Notes: generated from the letters alone by a model not told the origin. 64,000 nt of DNA from Pseudomonadota bacterium (GCA_023422775.1 JAFAGM010000028.1:1-64000), one strand, 5' to 3'; positions 9,858-18,915 are shown, counted from the stretch's first letter. Translations and numbers: made by a program.

Positions 9858-10538
9858 CTAAGTCGCGCTCTCCAAAGTCCCCATCTGCTCGATCAAGTCA
9901 GGCAATTGCCGCATATCGTCGAAGGTTGCGGTAGCCCCGGCCGCGCGCAGGCCGTCGCCGTAGCCGGGGCGGCAGTGGCTGCCGCCGTGAAAGCCGAGCA
10001 CGGTCATGCCTGCGGCAAGGCCGCCGGTGATGCCGGGAACGCTGTCCTCGATCACCAGGCATCGTTCCGGCGGAACGTTCATCTGACGTGCGGCGAACAA
10101 AAACAGATCGGGCGCGGGCTTGCCGTTCGCGACCTGCGAGGCCGAAAAGATGTTCGGCGCAAACCGGTCGTAAAGGCGGGTCCGGCCGAGGGTGACGCGC
10201 ATGCGCTGGTGCGATCCGCTCGACGCGACGCAGACGGCCCGGGTAATGGCATCGAGGGCTGCGTGAATGTGAGCCACACCTTCCAGATCGGCTTCGAACG
10301 ATCGGAACAGTTCGTCCTGCAACTGCACGTGAAAATCTTCGGGCAGCGCGTGGCCAAGCTCGGCCTCGACTTCCGAATTCGCCTGGCGCGTCGAGCGGCC
10401 GAGGAAACGGTCGAAGACCTGTTGTTGCGTGATCGGATAGCCGTGGCGGCTGAGCACGTCGGCGTGCGCGCGGCATGAAATGACCTCGCTGTCGACCAGC
10501 ACGCCGTCGCAATCGAAGATGATGAGATCGAAATTCAC
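9858..10538 (-). CDS. HAD-superfamily phosphatase (subfamily IA, beta-phosphoglucomutase-like)
   Basis: The 226-residue HAD hydrolase has motif I as FDCDGVLVDSE with nucleophile Asp and acid/base Asp two residues on. Motif II is the VCVASSGSHQR region. The lysine of motif III is in VANGKPAPDLFLFAA and motif IV is VIEDSVPGITGGLAAGM. A helical cap follows motif I. This is the phosphoglycolate phosphatase/beta-phosphoglucomutase-like group; the substrate is not determinable. The start is best placed at GTG 10538, directly before the conserved NFDLIIFDCDG. Just upstream lies a perfect 16-base tandem duplication and a palindromic repeat. In many Rhizobiales a plsC gene sits between fur and miaB, so this gene may be a lineage-specific replacement (inference). 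Confidence 0.87.
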   Translation of the reverse strand: MNFDLIIFDCDGVLVDSEVISCRAHADVLSRHGYPITQQQVFDRFLGRSTRQANSEVEAELGHALPEDFHVQLQDELFRSFEADLEGVAHIHAALDAITRAVCVASSGSHQRMRVTLGRTRLYDRFAPNIFSASQVANGKPAPDLFLFAARQMNVPPERCLVIEDSVPGITGGLAAGMTVLGFHGGSHCRPGYGDGLRAAGATATFDDMRQLPDLIEQMGTLESAT

Positions 10539-10543
10539 GGAAG

Positions 10544-10575
10544 GCCGTTCGCGAAAACTGCCGTTCGCGAAAACT
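10544..10575. repeat. Perfect 16-base tandem duplication
   Basis: GCCGTTCGCGAAAACT occurs twice head to tail (10544-10559 and 10560-10575), immediately upstream of the HAD start on the minus strand. Confidence 0.8.
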
Positions 10576-10679
10576 AGAGCCTTTTCCGTTCCGATTGAAT
10601 CGGAACGGGGCTCTAGATTCTTGTTTTGACGCGTTTTCTTCACGCGAACCGGTGTCCACTTCGCTCGAAAATGCTCTAG
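10574..10679. repeat. Intergenic repeat, family E (CTAGAGCC...GGCTCTAG)
   Basis: A near-perfect 43-base palindrome (CTAGAGCC...CGTTCCGATTGAATCGGAACG...GGCTCTAG) is followed by a conserved-looking stretch with GACGCGTTTTC, CACGCGAACCGGTGTCCAC and TTCGCTCGAAAATGCTCTAG. From memory, this composite element is abundant in Bradyrhizobium and relatives. Its CTAG supplies the stop codon of fur at 10676-10678. Confidence 0.75.
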
Positions 10680-11125
10680 GTTTTGTCTTCGTCGAGCGGA
10701 ACGCAATATAGTTCCAGCCGGTGATCGACCAGTTTGTAGCCGAGCTTGCGGGCGATCTCGGCCTGCAATTTCTCGATTTCCTCGGAGGTGAACTCGATCA
10801 CCTTGCCGTCGCGCAGATTGATCAGGTGGTCGTGGTGGCTGTCGGGCATCTGCTCGTAACGCGCGCGGCCCTCGCGGAAATCGTGCCGCTCGATGATTCC
10901 GGCGTCCTCGAACAGTTTTACGGTGCGGTACACCGTCGAAATCGAGATCTTGTCGTCGATCGCGACACAGCGCCGGTAAAGTTCCTCGACGTCGGGATGA
11001 TCGACCGAATCCGCCAGCACGCGCGCGATGACGCGGCGCTGCTCGGTCATGCGCATGCCGGTGGCGGCGCAGCGGGCCTCGATGCCGGTATTCTTGTGCG
11101 CAGATGGGGACTTCAGTACGGGCAT
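10676..11125 (-). CDS. fur: Fur family metalloregulator
   Basis: This is a 149-residue Fur-family repressor with an N-terminal winged helix (MRMTEQRRVIARVLA through ISISTVYRTVKLFEDAGI). A C-terminal dimerisation domain carries the metal-binding HHDHLI motif. Bradyrhizobium Fur, which can respond to manganese as well as iron and controls irr, is of this type; whether this protein follows Fe or Mn cannot be read from sequence. The ATG at 11125 begins MPVLKSP. It lies 54 bases after rimI in the tsaB-rimI-fur order usual in alphaproteobacteria. The stop codon falls inside an intergenic repeat element, so the last residues (DEDKT) may have been shaped by repeat insertion. Confidence 0.92.
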   Translation of the reverse strand: MPVLKSPSAHKNTGIEARCAATGMRMTEQRRVIARVLADSVDHPDVEELYRRCVAIDDKISISTVYRTVKLFEDAGIIERHDFREGRARYEQMPDSHHDHLINLRDGKVIEFTSEEIEKLQAEIARKLGYKLVDHRLELYCVPLDEDKT

Positions 11126-11179
11126 GATCTGTCGGGCCTTCGGACGGTAGCTCGAGGCTGTTGTGCCACCACGGGCACA

Positions 11180-11665
11180 TTACGACAAGTCACGTCGCAT
11201 CAGAAGCGCGTTCAATTGCTCCCCGCCGGCCTGCTGATAATAGCGTTCCCGGCGGCCAACCACGCCGAATCCGGCCCATTCATACAGCCGCCGCGCCGGC
11301 TGGTTATTTTCTTCGACCTCGAGGAAGATGGTGCGTATGCCGCGGCCGGCGAGATGGCCCAGATGTGTCATCAGCAGGCTGCGCGACAGGCCGCGGCCGC
11401 GCTGGCCGGCGTCGATGGCGATGGACAAGATCTCGGCCTCGTCGGCGGCCATGCGCGACACGGCAAAGCCGATGATCTTGCGCCCGAGCCTCAATCGATG
11501 AACCAGCGTGTTGCGCTCGCCCAGCATCGCCTCGAATTCGCCTTCGCCCCAGCCGCGGTGAAACGACGCGCCATGCAGTTGCGCCAGTCGCGCCGCGTCG
11601 CGCAGGCTGGCCGGTTCGACCACGGCCGTGCCGCCGCTCCACCAGTCGGACAGCCATGCCATCAT
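11180..11665 (-). CDS. rimI: Ribosomal-protein-alanine N-acetyltransferase RimI
   Basis: This 161-residue GNAT acetyltransferase in the RimI position probably acetylates the N-terminus of ribosomal protein S18. The acetyl-CoA-binding motif is QRGRGLSRSLLMTHL, followed by IFLEVEENNQPARRLYEWAGF, which matches RimI well. The ATG at 11665 overlaps the tsaB stop by four bases (ATGA). tsaB-rimI adjacency is widespread and supports the call. Confidence 0.92.
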   Translation of the reverse strand: MMAWLSDWWSGGTAVVEPASLRDAARLAQLHGASFHRGWGEGEFEAMLGERNTLVHRLRLGRKIIGFAVSRMAADEAEILSIAIDAGQRGRGLSRSLLMTHLGHLAGRGIRTIFLEVEENNQPARRLYEWAGFGVVGRRERYYQQAGGEQLNALLMRRDLS

Positions 11666-12360
11666 GACGGGAATGGCTGCGTGACATTGAGCAGCGGATC
11701 CCTCGGCGGCTTGGCGTCGGGCGCGCGCAGGTAATACGGCCGGGCCGGCGCCGCTTCGGGATCGACCGCCGCCCCCAGCCACGCGACCCAGGCGATGTCG
11801 GGTGCCGGCAGGTTGACGACGCTGACCGGCGGCGGCGCCTCGGCCGGCCAGCGTTCGGCCAGAATTTCCGCGGCGTTGCCGACCAGATGCGGGGCGCCGA
11901 AGCGCGCCGCATCGAGCGCTTCCGCGATCGGCGCAACTTTCGGCTTGATCAATGAACTTCCGTCGCCGGTCAGCACCTGGAAATAGACGTGATCATGCCG
12001 CGCATCGATCGCCGATATGACCGGCTGCTCGCTGTGCTCGCCGATGATGGGCGCGGCAAAGGCGCTCAGTGTGGTTACGCCGACGACCGGCTTGCCGGCG
12101 GCCAGCGCGATGCCGCGTGCAGCCGAAAGGCCGACGCGCAATCCGGTAAAGCTGCCGGGGCCGGCGGTCGCCACGATGCGGTCGAATTCCGCGAACGCAA
12201 CGCCGGATGCTTTCATCACGCGCGCGATCAGCGGCATCAGCGCTTCGGCATGACCGCGCTTCATCGGTTGCGATTCCTGCGCGATGACGTTGCTTGCGGA
12301 AGTGTCGAGAACGGCCGCGGCGCAGGCGTCGAGCGCCGTATCGATAGCGAGGATCAGCAT
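11662..12360 (-). CDS. tsaB: tRNA threonylcarbamoyladenosine biosynthesis protein TsaB
   Basis: TsaB is a subunit of the TsaBDE complex that makes t6A37 in ANN-decoding tRNAs. The 232-residue protein shows the ASKHA-fold N-terminus MLILAIDTALDACAAAV, the family motif ATAGPGSFTGLRVGLSAARG, and RGHAEALMPLI. The ATG at 12360 is chosen because the first conserved strand begins there; an open extension upstream has no similarity. It overlaps rimI. It opens the minus-strand tsaB-rimI-fur group and is divergent from the chemoreceptor gene. Confidence 0.94.
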   Translation of the reverse strand: MLILAIDTALDACAAAVLDTSASNVIAQESQPMKRGHAEALMPLIARVMKASGVAFAEFDRIVATAGPGSFTGLRVGLSAARGIALAAGKPVVGVTTLSAFAAPIIGEHSEQPVISAIDARHDHVYFQVLTGDGSSLIKPKVAPIAEALDAARFGAPHLVGNAAEILAERWPAEAPPPVSVVNLPAPDIAWVAWLGAAVDPEAAPARPYYLRAPDAKPPRDPLLNVTQPFPS

Positions 12361-12693
12361 GGCGCCAACGTAGAGGTTTTTCATCGCCGGTTGAATGCAT
12401 CGCCGGGCGATTTTCGGCGTTTCATCCATCGCGAAACTGCAGCCGCACAGCTCTACTTTCGGTGGCTCTACCTGTAGGGACACTTGCAAAAGTGCTCGCG
12501 CCCCATTTCTGATGCATGGGAATTGTCATACAACTTCTGGGAGGCTAAGTCATTGAAATTATGTAGGATTATAACTTTATTTACCAACCGGTGAGAGCCT
12601 GCAGCGGGGCAATACGGGTCAATAGTGGTCCGGGGCGATGCATCTTCGGCATGTTCAGCCACGCTCGTCGCTGTATTTTAAAAGGGGTTCTTT
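12361..12693. other. Intergenic region between divergent tsaB and chemoreceptor genes
   Basis: About 330 bases, A+T-richer than its neighbours between 12500 and 12590, probably hold both promoters. I see no convincing gene. The Shine-Dalgarno sequence of the chemoreceptor is AAAAGGGG a few bases before its ATG. Confidence 0.6.
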
Positions 12694-14379
12694 ATGCCTT
12701 TGTGGAGAAGCAATTCGGCCGCGCGCGATGCATTGGCGCAGTCGGCCGCGATCAACAGGTCGCAAGCCGTGATCGAGTTCAGGATGGACGGCACGATCGT
12801 CACCGCCAACCAGAACTTCCTCGACGCGATGGGTTACGGTCTGGACGAAATCCAGGGCAAACACCACCAGATGTTCGCGCCGCCGGACCTGCGCGGCAGC
12901 GAGGCGTACAAGGCGTTCTGGGCCAGCCTCAACCGCGGTGAGTTTCAGGCCGATGAATACAAGCGCGTCGGCAAGGGCGGCCGCGCGGTCTGGATCCAGG
13001 CGTCCTACAACCCGATCATGGACAAGGCAGGCAAGCCCGTGAAAGTGATCAAGTTCGCCACCGACATCACGGAGAAGAAGATCCGCGGCATGGAGGATGC
13101 GGGCAAGATTTCCGCCATCGGCCGCGCGCAGGCCGTGATCGAATTCAATCTCGACGGCACCGTCATCACCGCCAACGAGAACTTCCTCGCCGCGCTGGGC
13201 TACCGGCTGGACGAGATCGAGGGCAAGCATCATTCGATGTTCGTCGCGTCCGGCGAGCGCGACAGCGCCGCCTATCGGGAATTCTGGGCCAAGCTCGGCC
13301 GCGGTGAATACGAGGCCGCCGAGTACAAGCGGATCGGCAAGGGCGGCAAGGAAGTGTGGATTCTCGCTTCCTACAATCCGATCCTCGACGAAGCCGGCAA
13401 GCCGTTCAAGGTGGTGAAATTCGCCACCGACATTACCGCGGACAAACTGAAAGCGGCGAACTACGCCGGGCAGATCGAGGCGATCGGCAAGTCGCAGGCG
13501 GTGATCGAGTTCAGCATGGAAGGCCAGGTGCTGACCGCCAACGCCAATTTCCTCGGTGCGCTCGGCTATTCGCTCGCCGAGATCGAGGGCAAGCATCACA
13601 GCATGTTCGTGCCGTCGGACCAGCGCGACGGCGAAGCCTATCGCGCGTTCTGGGCGGACCTGAACCGCGGCGAATTTCAGTCGGGCGAATTCGAGCGTGT
13701 CGGCAAGGGCGGCAAGCAGGTCTGGATCCAGGCCTCCTACAACCCGATCCGCGATCTCAACGGCAAGCCGTTCAAGGTGGTGAAATACGCCTCCGATACC
13801 ACGGCGCAGGTGCTGGCGCGGATGCGGAGCGAAAAGGTCCGCGGCATGATGGAGTCGGTCGCGGCCGGTGCCGAGGAATTGAATGCCTCGGTCCGCGAAA
13901 TCTCGGCGGCGATGTCGAAATCCCGCGACACGGCGCTGACCGCGGTCGACCAGGTCGAGTCCGCCGATCAGCAGGCGCAGCGTCTGTCGGAGGCGGCGGA
14001 GTCGATGCGCAGCATCGTGCAGCTGATCGGCGACATCACCGGCCAGATCAACCTGCTGGCGCTCAACGCAACAATCGAATCGGCGCGCGCCGGCGAGGCG
14101 GGCCGCGGCTTTGCGGTGGTTGCCTCCGAGGTCAAGAACCTCGCCAACCAGGCCAAGCAGGCGACCGACAAGATCGAGCAGGAAATCGGCAACCTCAACG
14201 GCATCTCCGGCGACGTCGTCGGAGCGCTGGGATCGATCAAGAAAGCGATCCAGGAAGTCAGCGAGTACGTGACGTCGACTGCGGCTGCGGTCGAGGAGCA
14301 GAGCACGGTGACGAGCGAGATGTCGAACGGGATGCAGCAGGCGGCCGCGGAAGCGGCCAGCCTCGGGGTGGCGGCTTAG
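12694..14379 (+). CDS. Soluble methyl-accepting chemotaxis protein with three PAS repeats
   Basis: A 561-residue cytoplasmic chemoreceptor. Three PAS domains of about 122 residues each (roughly 20-140, 140-262, 262-384) share almost the same phrases (AVIEF..G....AN.NFL.A.GY, E.I.GKHH.MF, WI.ASYNPI). They look like recent internal duplications. The C-terminal ~180 residues form the signalling coiled coil with the hairpin tip GQINLLALNATIESARAGE, then GRGFAVVASEVKNLA. There is no membrane segment and no CheR-docking pentapeptide at the end. It should sense an internal redox, oxygen or ligand signal, since Aer-like PAS domains bind flavin or haem, and pass it to CheA. Its plus-strand position breaks the minus-strand nifU/tsaB cluster. 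Confidence 0.93.
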   Translation: MPLWRSNSAARDALAQSAAINRSQAVIEFRMDGTIVTANQNFLDAMGYGLDEIQGKHHQMFAPPDLRGSEAYKAFWASLNRGEFQADEYKRVGKGGRAVWIQASYNPIMDKAGKPVKVIKFATDITEKKIRGMEDAGKISAIGRAQAVIEFNLDGTVITANENFLAALGYRLDEIEGKHHSMFVASGERDSAAYREFWAKLGRGEYEAAEYKRIGKGGKEVWILASYNPILDEAGKPFKVVKFATDITADKLKAANYAGQIEAIGKSQAVIEFSMEGQVLTANANFLGALGYSLAEIEGKHHSMFVPSDQRDGEAYRAFWADLNRGEFQSGEFERVGKGGKQVWIQASYNPIRDLNGKPFKVVKYASDTTAQVLARMRSEKVRGMMESVAAGAEELNASVREISAAMSKSRDTALTAVDQVESADQQAQRLSEAAESMRSIVQLIGDITGQINLLALNATIESARAGEAGRGFAVVASEVKNLANQAKQATDKIEQEIGNLNGISGDVVGALGSIKKAIQEVSEYVTSTAAAVEEQSTVTSEMSNGMQQAAAEAASLGVAA

Positions 14380-14446
14380 GTTGAGATGTCATCGCGAACG
14401 AAATGCAGGGTGGGCAAAGCGAAGCGTGCCCACCAACACTGCCAGA

Positions 14447-14574
14447 CCTCATCCTGAGGAGCGGCGTCTTCGCCGCGTCTCGAAGGATGAATGGCACGAG
14501 CCGGGCCTCATGGTTCTCCCGGCGATGGGAAGCATCGTCCGGAGACGGCGCTGCGCGCCTCCTCACCATGAGGG
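14447..14574. repeat. Intergenic palindromic repeat, family C (CTCATCCTGAGGAG...)
   Basis: CTCATCCTGAGGAGCGGCG...GTCTCGAAGGATG is followed by an inverted half ending CTCCTCACCATGAGG. The same pattern occurs at 17026 and 18736. It lies downstream of both the chemoreceptor and nifU, a convergent gap. Confidence 0.7.
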
Positions 14575-14597
14575 CTCAACGGTTGTCACGTGCCTGC

Positions 14598-15167
14598 TTA
14601 CATCGGCCGGACTTCGACGACGTCAGGCACGAAATGCTTCAGCAGGTTCTGGATGCCGTGCTGCAGCGTTGCCGTCGATGACGGGCAGCCGGCGCAGGCG
14701 CCCTTCATGTTGAGATAGACTACGCCGTCCCTGAAGCCGCGGAAGGTGATGTCGCCGCCGTCATTGGCAACGGCGGGTCGCACCCGCGTCTCGATCAGGT
14801 CCTTGATGGTCGCGACCGTATCGGCGTCGGCCTCGTTGAAGAACTCGTCTTCCTCGTCGGCCGCCTCGTCGTTGCCGGCCGCTCCGTCCGCCAGCAACGG
14901 CACGCCGGACATGTAGTGTTCCATGATGGCGCCGAGGATCGCGGGCTTGAGGTGCTGCCACTCGCCGTCCGTCTTGGTCACGGTGACGAAATCGTAGCCA
15001 TAGAACACGCTTGCGACGCCGGGCACGTCGAACAGCCGTTCGGCCAGCGGCGAGCGGCTGGCTGCTTCGCGGTTGGCGAATTCCATCGTGCCGGTATCGA
15101 GCACGGTGCGGCCCGGAATGAATTTCAGCGTGGCGGGATTGGGCGTGGCTTCAGTCTGGATGAACAT
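14598..15167 (-). CDS. NifU family Fe-S scaffold/carrier protein (NfuA-like)
   Basis: The 189-residue protein has an N-terminal Nfu_N domain (MFIQTEATPNPATLKFIPG) and a C-terminal NifU domain with the cluster-binding CxxC in GACAGCPSS. An acidic linker (about residues 100-112) separates them. It delivers [4Fe-4S] clusters to client proteins in general metabolism; it is the housekeeping Nfu type, not the nitrogen-fixation NifU. The murJ-trpS-usp-nifU order is typical of Rhizobiales. Confidence 0.95.
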   Translation of the reverse strand: MFIQTEATPNPATLKFIPGRTVLDTGTMEFANREAASRSPLAERLFDVPGVASVFYGYDFVTVTKTDGEWQHLKPAILGAIMEHYMSGVPLLADGAAGNDEAADEEDEFFNEADADTVATIKDLIETRVRPAVANDGGDITFRGFRDGVVYLNMKGACAGCPSSTATLQHGIQNLLKHFVPDVVEVRPM

Positions 15168-15290
15168 GTGTTTTTCTCCGGCGTCGCCGGTTCAAGGCCG
15201 GCGCGTGAGGTTCCCTTAGCAGATGGCAACGCGCAACGCACGGTCAAGTGCCGCACACCAGCAATTCTGCAGGCGCATCAACGGCTAAGG

Positions 15291-15785
15291 CTAAGACAGC
15301 CCGTCGATGTCGGAATCGCTGAGGTCGCCGGGAACGATGACCACCGGTATCGGGAAGGAACCGGCTACCTGCGCCATCGTGCTGACCAGCGGGCCGGGGC
15401 CTTCGGGGCCCGGGTTGGCCGCCAGCACCAGCATCGAGATATCGACATCCTTGTCGATCACGTCGAGAATCTGTGCGGTCGGTTCGCCCTCGCGGATCAC
15501 CCGCTCCGGCGTGATCGCGGCGATGCCGTTGGCGCGGCCCGAGGCGCGGTCGAGCGCTTCATTGGCGGCTTCCTCGGCCTCGGCGCGCATGATGTCGGCG
15601 ACCCCCAGCCATTGCTGGTTCTGGTCCTCGATCTCGATGATGCGCAGCATCACCACGCCGCCGCCGACACGGATCGACCAGCGGCTGGCGTAATACACTG
15701 CGCGGTCCCATTCCGCGGTGTCGTCGACGATGACAAGGCATTTTGGCTTGTGACCCGTCTCGTAGCTTCGTCGCTGGGTGGTCAT
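15291..15785 (-). CDS. Universal stress protein (UspA family)
   Basis: This is a 164-residue single-domain USP. The first strand KCLVIVDDTAEWDRAVYYAS and the late segment SMLVLAANPGPEGPGPLVS followed by PIPVVIVPG are typical. The canonical ATP-binding G-2x-G-9x-G(S/T) is altered, so nucleotide binding is uncertain. The ATG at 15785 (MTTQRR) is chosen over an upstream frame extension. It sits between trpS and nifU, an arrangement kept in alphaproteobacteria, so it is a core gene separate from the USPs at 43.4 and 49.3 kb. Confidence 0.87.
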   Translation of the reverse strand: MTTQRRSYETGHKPKCLVIVDDTAEWDRAVYYASRWSIRVGGGVVMLRIIEIEDQNQQWLGVADIMRAEAEEAANEALDRASGRANGIAAITPERVIREGEPTAQILDVIDKDVDISMLVLAANPGPEGPGPLVSTMAQVAGSFPIPVVIVPGDLSDSDIDGLS

Positions 15786-15876
15786 GCATGTCCCGGTGCT
15801 GCGCCAAACCGGCGCATGGTGCCACGGCGCGGCCGCTTCCGACAAGCGGTGTCGCGGCAGAAGAGCTGCGATGGAA

Positions 15877-16929
15877 CTAGCGCTTTCGGATGAAGCCGAC
15901 GATATCCTTCGCCTTGTTCATGGTTTCCTCGGCGATCGCCTGCGCGCGGTCGGCGCCGTCGGCCAGGATCGCGTCGACATGGGCGGGATCGGCAACCAGC
16001 CGCTTCATCTCGGAGGCGATCGGCGCGAGCTTTGCGACGCAGAGTTCCACCAGCGCGTTCTTGAATCCCGAAAACTGCCCGCCGCCGAATTCGCGCAGCA
16101 CATCGGCCTTGGCTCGCTCGGACAGCGCGGCATAGATGCCGACGAGATTGTCGGCCTCGGGCCGGTTCTCCAGCCCCTTTTCCTCCGACGGCAACGGTTC
16201 CGGATCGGTCTTCGCCTTGCGGATCTTCTGCGCGATGGTTTCCGCATCGTCGGTCAGGTTGATCCGCGAATTGTCCGACGCTTCGGACTTCGACATCTTC
16301 TTGGTGCCGTCGCGCAAACTCATCACCCGCGTCGCAGGCCCGGTGATCAGCGGCTCCGGCTGCGGAAAGAACAGGCCGTCGTTAAAACCCTGGGCACGAA
16401 TCGAGTCGGCGAAGTCGTTGTTGAATTTCTGCGCGATGTCGCGCGACAGTTCGAGGTGCTGCTTCTGGTCCTCGCCGACAGGCACATGGGTGGCGCGGTA
16501 CAGCAGGATGTCCGCCGCCATCAGCACCGGATAGTCGTAGAGACCAACGGAAGCCGCCTCGCGGTCCTTGCCGGCCTTCTCCTTGAACTGCGTCATGCGG
16601 CTGAGCCAGCCGACGCGCGCGACGCAGTTGAAGATCCAGGCCAACTCGGCGTGGCCGGAGACCTGGCTCTGGTTGAACACGATGTGCTTCTTCGGGTCGA
16701 TGCCGGCGGCGATGAAGGCAGCCGTCACCTCGCGGGTGTTGCGCGCGAGCTCCGCCGGGCCGCCCCAGACGTCCACGCCTTGGGTGATCGCGTGCATGTC
16801 GACGACGCAATAGATGCAGTCATGGGTCTGCTGCATCTTCACGAAATTGACGATTGCGCCGAGGTAATTGCCGAGGTGCAGATTGCCCGTCGGCTGGACG
16901 CCCGAAAATACCTTCTCGACAAAAGCCAT
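15877..16929 (-). CDS. trpS: Tryptophan--tRNA ligase
   Basis: This class I aminoacyl-tRNA synthetase of 350 residues charges tRNA-Trp. The HIGH-equivalent is LHLGNYLGA near residue 18 and the KMSKS loop is seen as [17 protein letters not shown]. The length fits the bacterial family. It lies between murJ and the USP gene on the minus strand. Function is firm. Confidence 0.97.
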   Translation of the reverse strand: MAFVEKVFSGVQPTGNLHLGNYLGAIVNFVKMQQTHDCIYCVVDMHAITQGVDVWGGPAELARNTREVTAAFIAAGIDPKKHIVFNQSQVSGHAELAWIFNCVARVGWLSRMTQFKEKAGKDREAASVGLYDYPVLMAADILLYRATHVPVGEDQKQHLELSRDIAQKFNNDFADSIRAQGFNDGLFFPQPEPLITGPATRVMSLRDGTKKMSKSEASDNSRINLTDDAETIAQKIRKAKTDPEPLPSEEKGLENRPEADNLVGIYAALSERAKADVLREFGGGQFSGFKNALVELCVAKLAPIASEMKRLVADPAHVDAILADGADRAQAIAEETMNKAKDIVGFIRKR

Positions 16930-17025
16930 AGTCAGCTACCTGAGGATGCCTGTTTCGGGCCGTCGTTTGCCACGCAGGGGCTGTCAGCGCAAGCCATCAG
17001 GGTGCACGGTTCGCCTCGATATTGC

Positions 17026-17130
17026 TCCTCATGGTGAGGAGAGCGGAACGCGCGTCTCGAACCATGAGGCCCCATTCGGGCCTTCATCCTTCGACACGCC
17101 CGCGTCCCGCGGGCTCCTCAGGATGAGGGG
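17026..17130. repeat. Intergenic palindromic repeat, family C
   Basis: GCTCCTCATGGTGAGGAG...GCGTCTCGAACCATGAGG and the inverse CATCCTTCGACACGCCCGCG...GGGCTCCTCAGGATGAGG form a paired unit between trpS and murJ, related to those at 14447 and 18736. Confidence 0.7.
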
Positions 17131-17141
17131 TTGGCGTGGCG

Positions 17142-18674
17142 TTATTTGATCGCGTTAACCACTTCGCGCCAGCCCACCACACCGAAAAGCCTCAGGACAA
17201 GCCCGTAGATCACCATTCCGGCTGCGATCACGATCAGCAACAGGACGGCCTGCACGAGGCCGTGCGCGCCCGAGGCCAGGGCAGGCAGGAGGCGCGTCGC
17301 ACACCACAGCAGCGCGCCCATCGCGAGCGCCGCCACGGCGATGCGCGGCAGTCGCCGCTTCGCTTTCGGATCAATCGAAAAGCCGAAGGTTTTCGCGCCC
17401 TGTCGCATCAGGCCGAGCGCGATGCTCCACGCGCCCAGCGCGATCGCGGCGGCAATGCCATCGGCGCCGAACCAGTGGCCGAACAGGAACGCGGCCGCGA
17501 TCGCCAGCACCACGCCCTTCAGCGTCGCCAGCAGCGGCGTGACCGTATCCTCGCGCGCGAAGAACGCCGGCGACAGCGCCTTCACCAGCACATGCGCCGG
17601 CAGCGCCAGCGTCAGCCACATCAGCGCGCGGGCGGTGGCTGCGGTGTCGACTGCTGTGAACGCGCCATGCTCGAACAGCAGCCGCACGATCGGTTCGCTC
17701 AGCACCATCAGCCCGAGCGTGGCCGGCAGCGCCAGCCCTACCGCGAGTTCGAGCCCGCGCGATTCCGCATGTGCGACGGTTGCGTGATCCCCGCCGCGCA
17801 CCGCACGCGTCAGCTCCGGGATCAGCACCGTGCCCATGGCGACGCCGACGATGCCGAGCGGCAGTTCGATCAGGCGGTTGGCGAAATAAAGCCACGACAC
17901 CGCCGACGGCGAGGCCGACGCGATGATCGCACCCGCCACCATCAAAAGCTGCGGCGCGCTCGACGCCATCATGCCGGGTGCGGCCTTGGCGAGAAAGCCG
18001 CGGATCTCCTTGTCGAATGAAATCCGCAGCGGTGTTGCAAGGCCGCCGCCACGGCGCAGCACCAGCACGGAGAGCTGCAGCAGTCCCGCGATGCCGACGG
18101 TCGCCGCGATGATCTGCGCGGCGCGGGCAGCATCTTGCGGAACGGCTAGCAGCGCCGCCATCACAGCGATCAGCGCGATGTTGAACAGCAGCGGCGAGAA
18201 CGCCGTCAGCGCAAACCGCCCTTGCGCGTTCAACAGCGCCATCATGACCGTCACCGGTCCGGCAAAGGCGAGATACGGCAGCATCAGCCGCGCATTGTCG
18301 GTGGCAAGCTGCAGCGTCTCGCGGCCGGCAAACCCCGGCGCCAGCGCCATGATCACCAGCGGCATCGCCAGCGCGAGCAGCACGGTGGCCGCGATCAGCG
18401 CCGCGGTGACGATGCCGAGCACGCGGCCGGCAAACGCCGCGGCCGCGACCGCATCGCCGGTTTCACGGATACGCAGCCACGCCGGCACCAGCGCCGCGTT
18501 CAGCCCGCCCTCGGTCAGGAGCCGCCGCACCACGTTGACGAGCTGAAACGCGGCCAGGAATGCATCCGCCACGGCTCCGGTGCCCAGCAGCGCCGCGACC
18601 AGCGAATCGCGCGCGAACCCGAGCAGCCGCGAGGCCAGCGTTCCCGAGGATACCGTGAGAAAGGAGCGGATCAT
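17142..18674 (-). CDS. murJ: Lipid II flippase MurJ (MviN)
   Basis: MurJ moves lipid II across the inner membrane for peptidoglycan synthesis. The 510-residue MOP-superfamily protein has about 14 hydrophobic segments. The start MIRSFLTVSSGTLASRLLGFARD carries the conserved N-terminal Ser/Arg region, and LLTEGGLNAALVPAW and IASASPSAVSWLYFANRLIELPLG match the family. It is the first gene in the window of the minus-strand murJ-trpS-usp-nifU group. Confidence 0.95.
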   Translation of the reverse strand: MIRSFLTVSSGTLASRLLGFARDSLVAALLGTGAVADAFLAAFQLVNVVRRLLTEGGLNAALVPAWLRIRETGDAVAAAAFAGRVLGIVTAALIAATVLLALAMPLVIMALAPGFAGRETLQLATDNARLMLPYLAFAGPVTVMMALLNAQGRFALTAFSPLLFNIALIAVMAALLAVPQDAARAAQIIAATVGIAGLLQLSVLVLRRGGGLATPLRISFDKEIRGFLAKAAPGMMASSAPQLLMVAGAIIASASPSAVSWLYFANRLIELPLGIVGVAMGTVLIPELTRAVRGGDHATVAHAESRGLELAVGLALPATLGLMVLSEPIVRLLFEHGAFTAVDTAATARALMWLTLALPAHVLVKALSPAFFAREDTVTPLLATLKGVVLAIAAAFLFGHWFGADGIAAAIALGAWSIALGLMRQGAKTFGFSIDPKAKRRLPRIAVAALAMGALLWCATRLLPALASGAHGLVQAVLLLIVIAAGMVIYGLVLRLFGVVGWREVVNAIK

Positions 18675-18735
18675 GAGCGGGGTATAGCAGCGAGAAGTAA
18701 GCGAACACTATCTTGCCTCCTTACTGCCGGCAGAC

Positions 18736-18838
18736 CCTCATCCTGAGGAGCCCGCGGAGCGGGCGTCTCGAAGGATGCGGCCACGGTCCGGGCCATTCAC
18801 CCTTCGAGACGCGCGTTCCGCGCTCCTCAGGGTGAGGA
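18736..18838. repeat. Intergenic palindromic repeat, family C
   Basis: CCTCATCCTGAGGAGCCCGCGGAGCGGGCGTCTCGAAGGATG is followed by its inverse CCTTCGAGACGCGCGTTCCGCGCTCCTCAGGGTGAGG. It lies between the divergent murJ and PfkB kinase genes. Confidence 0.75.
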
Positions 18839-18915
18839 GCAGGCAGCCTTGCTGGCGCGGGGCCGATCTGGTAGGCCGCAGCCTTTCGTAAATCGCCGTA
18901 AACAGGACGCAATCG

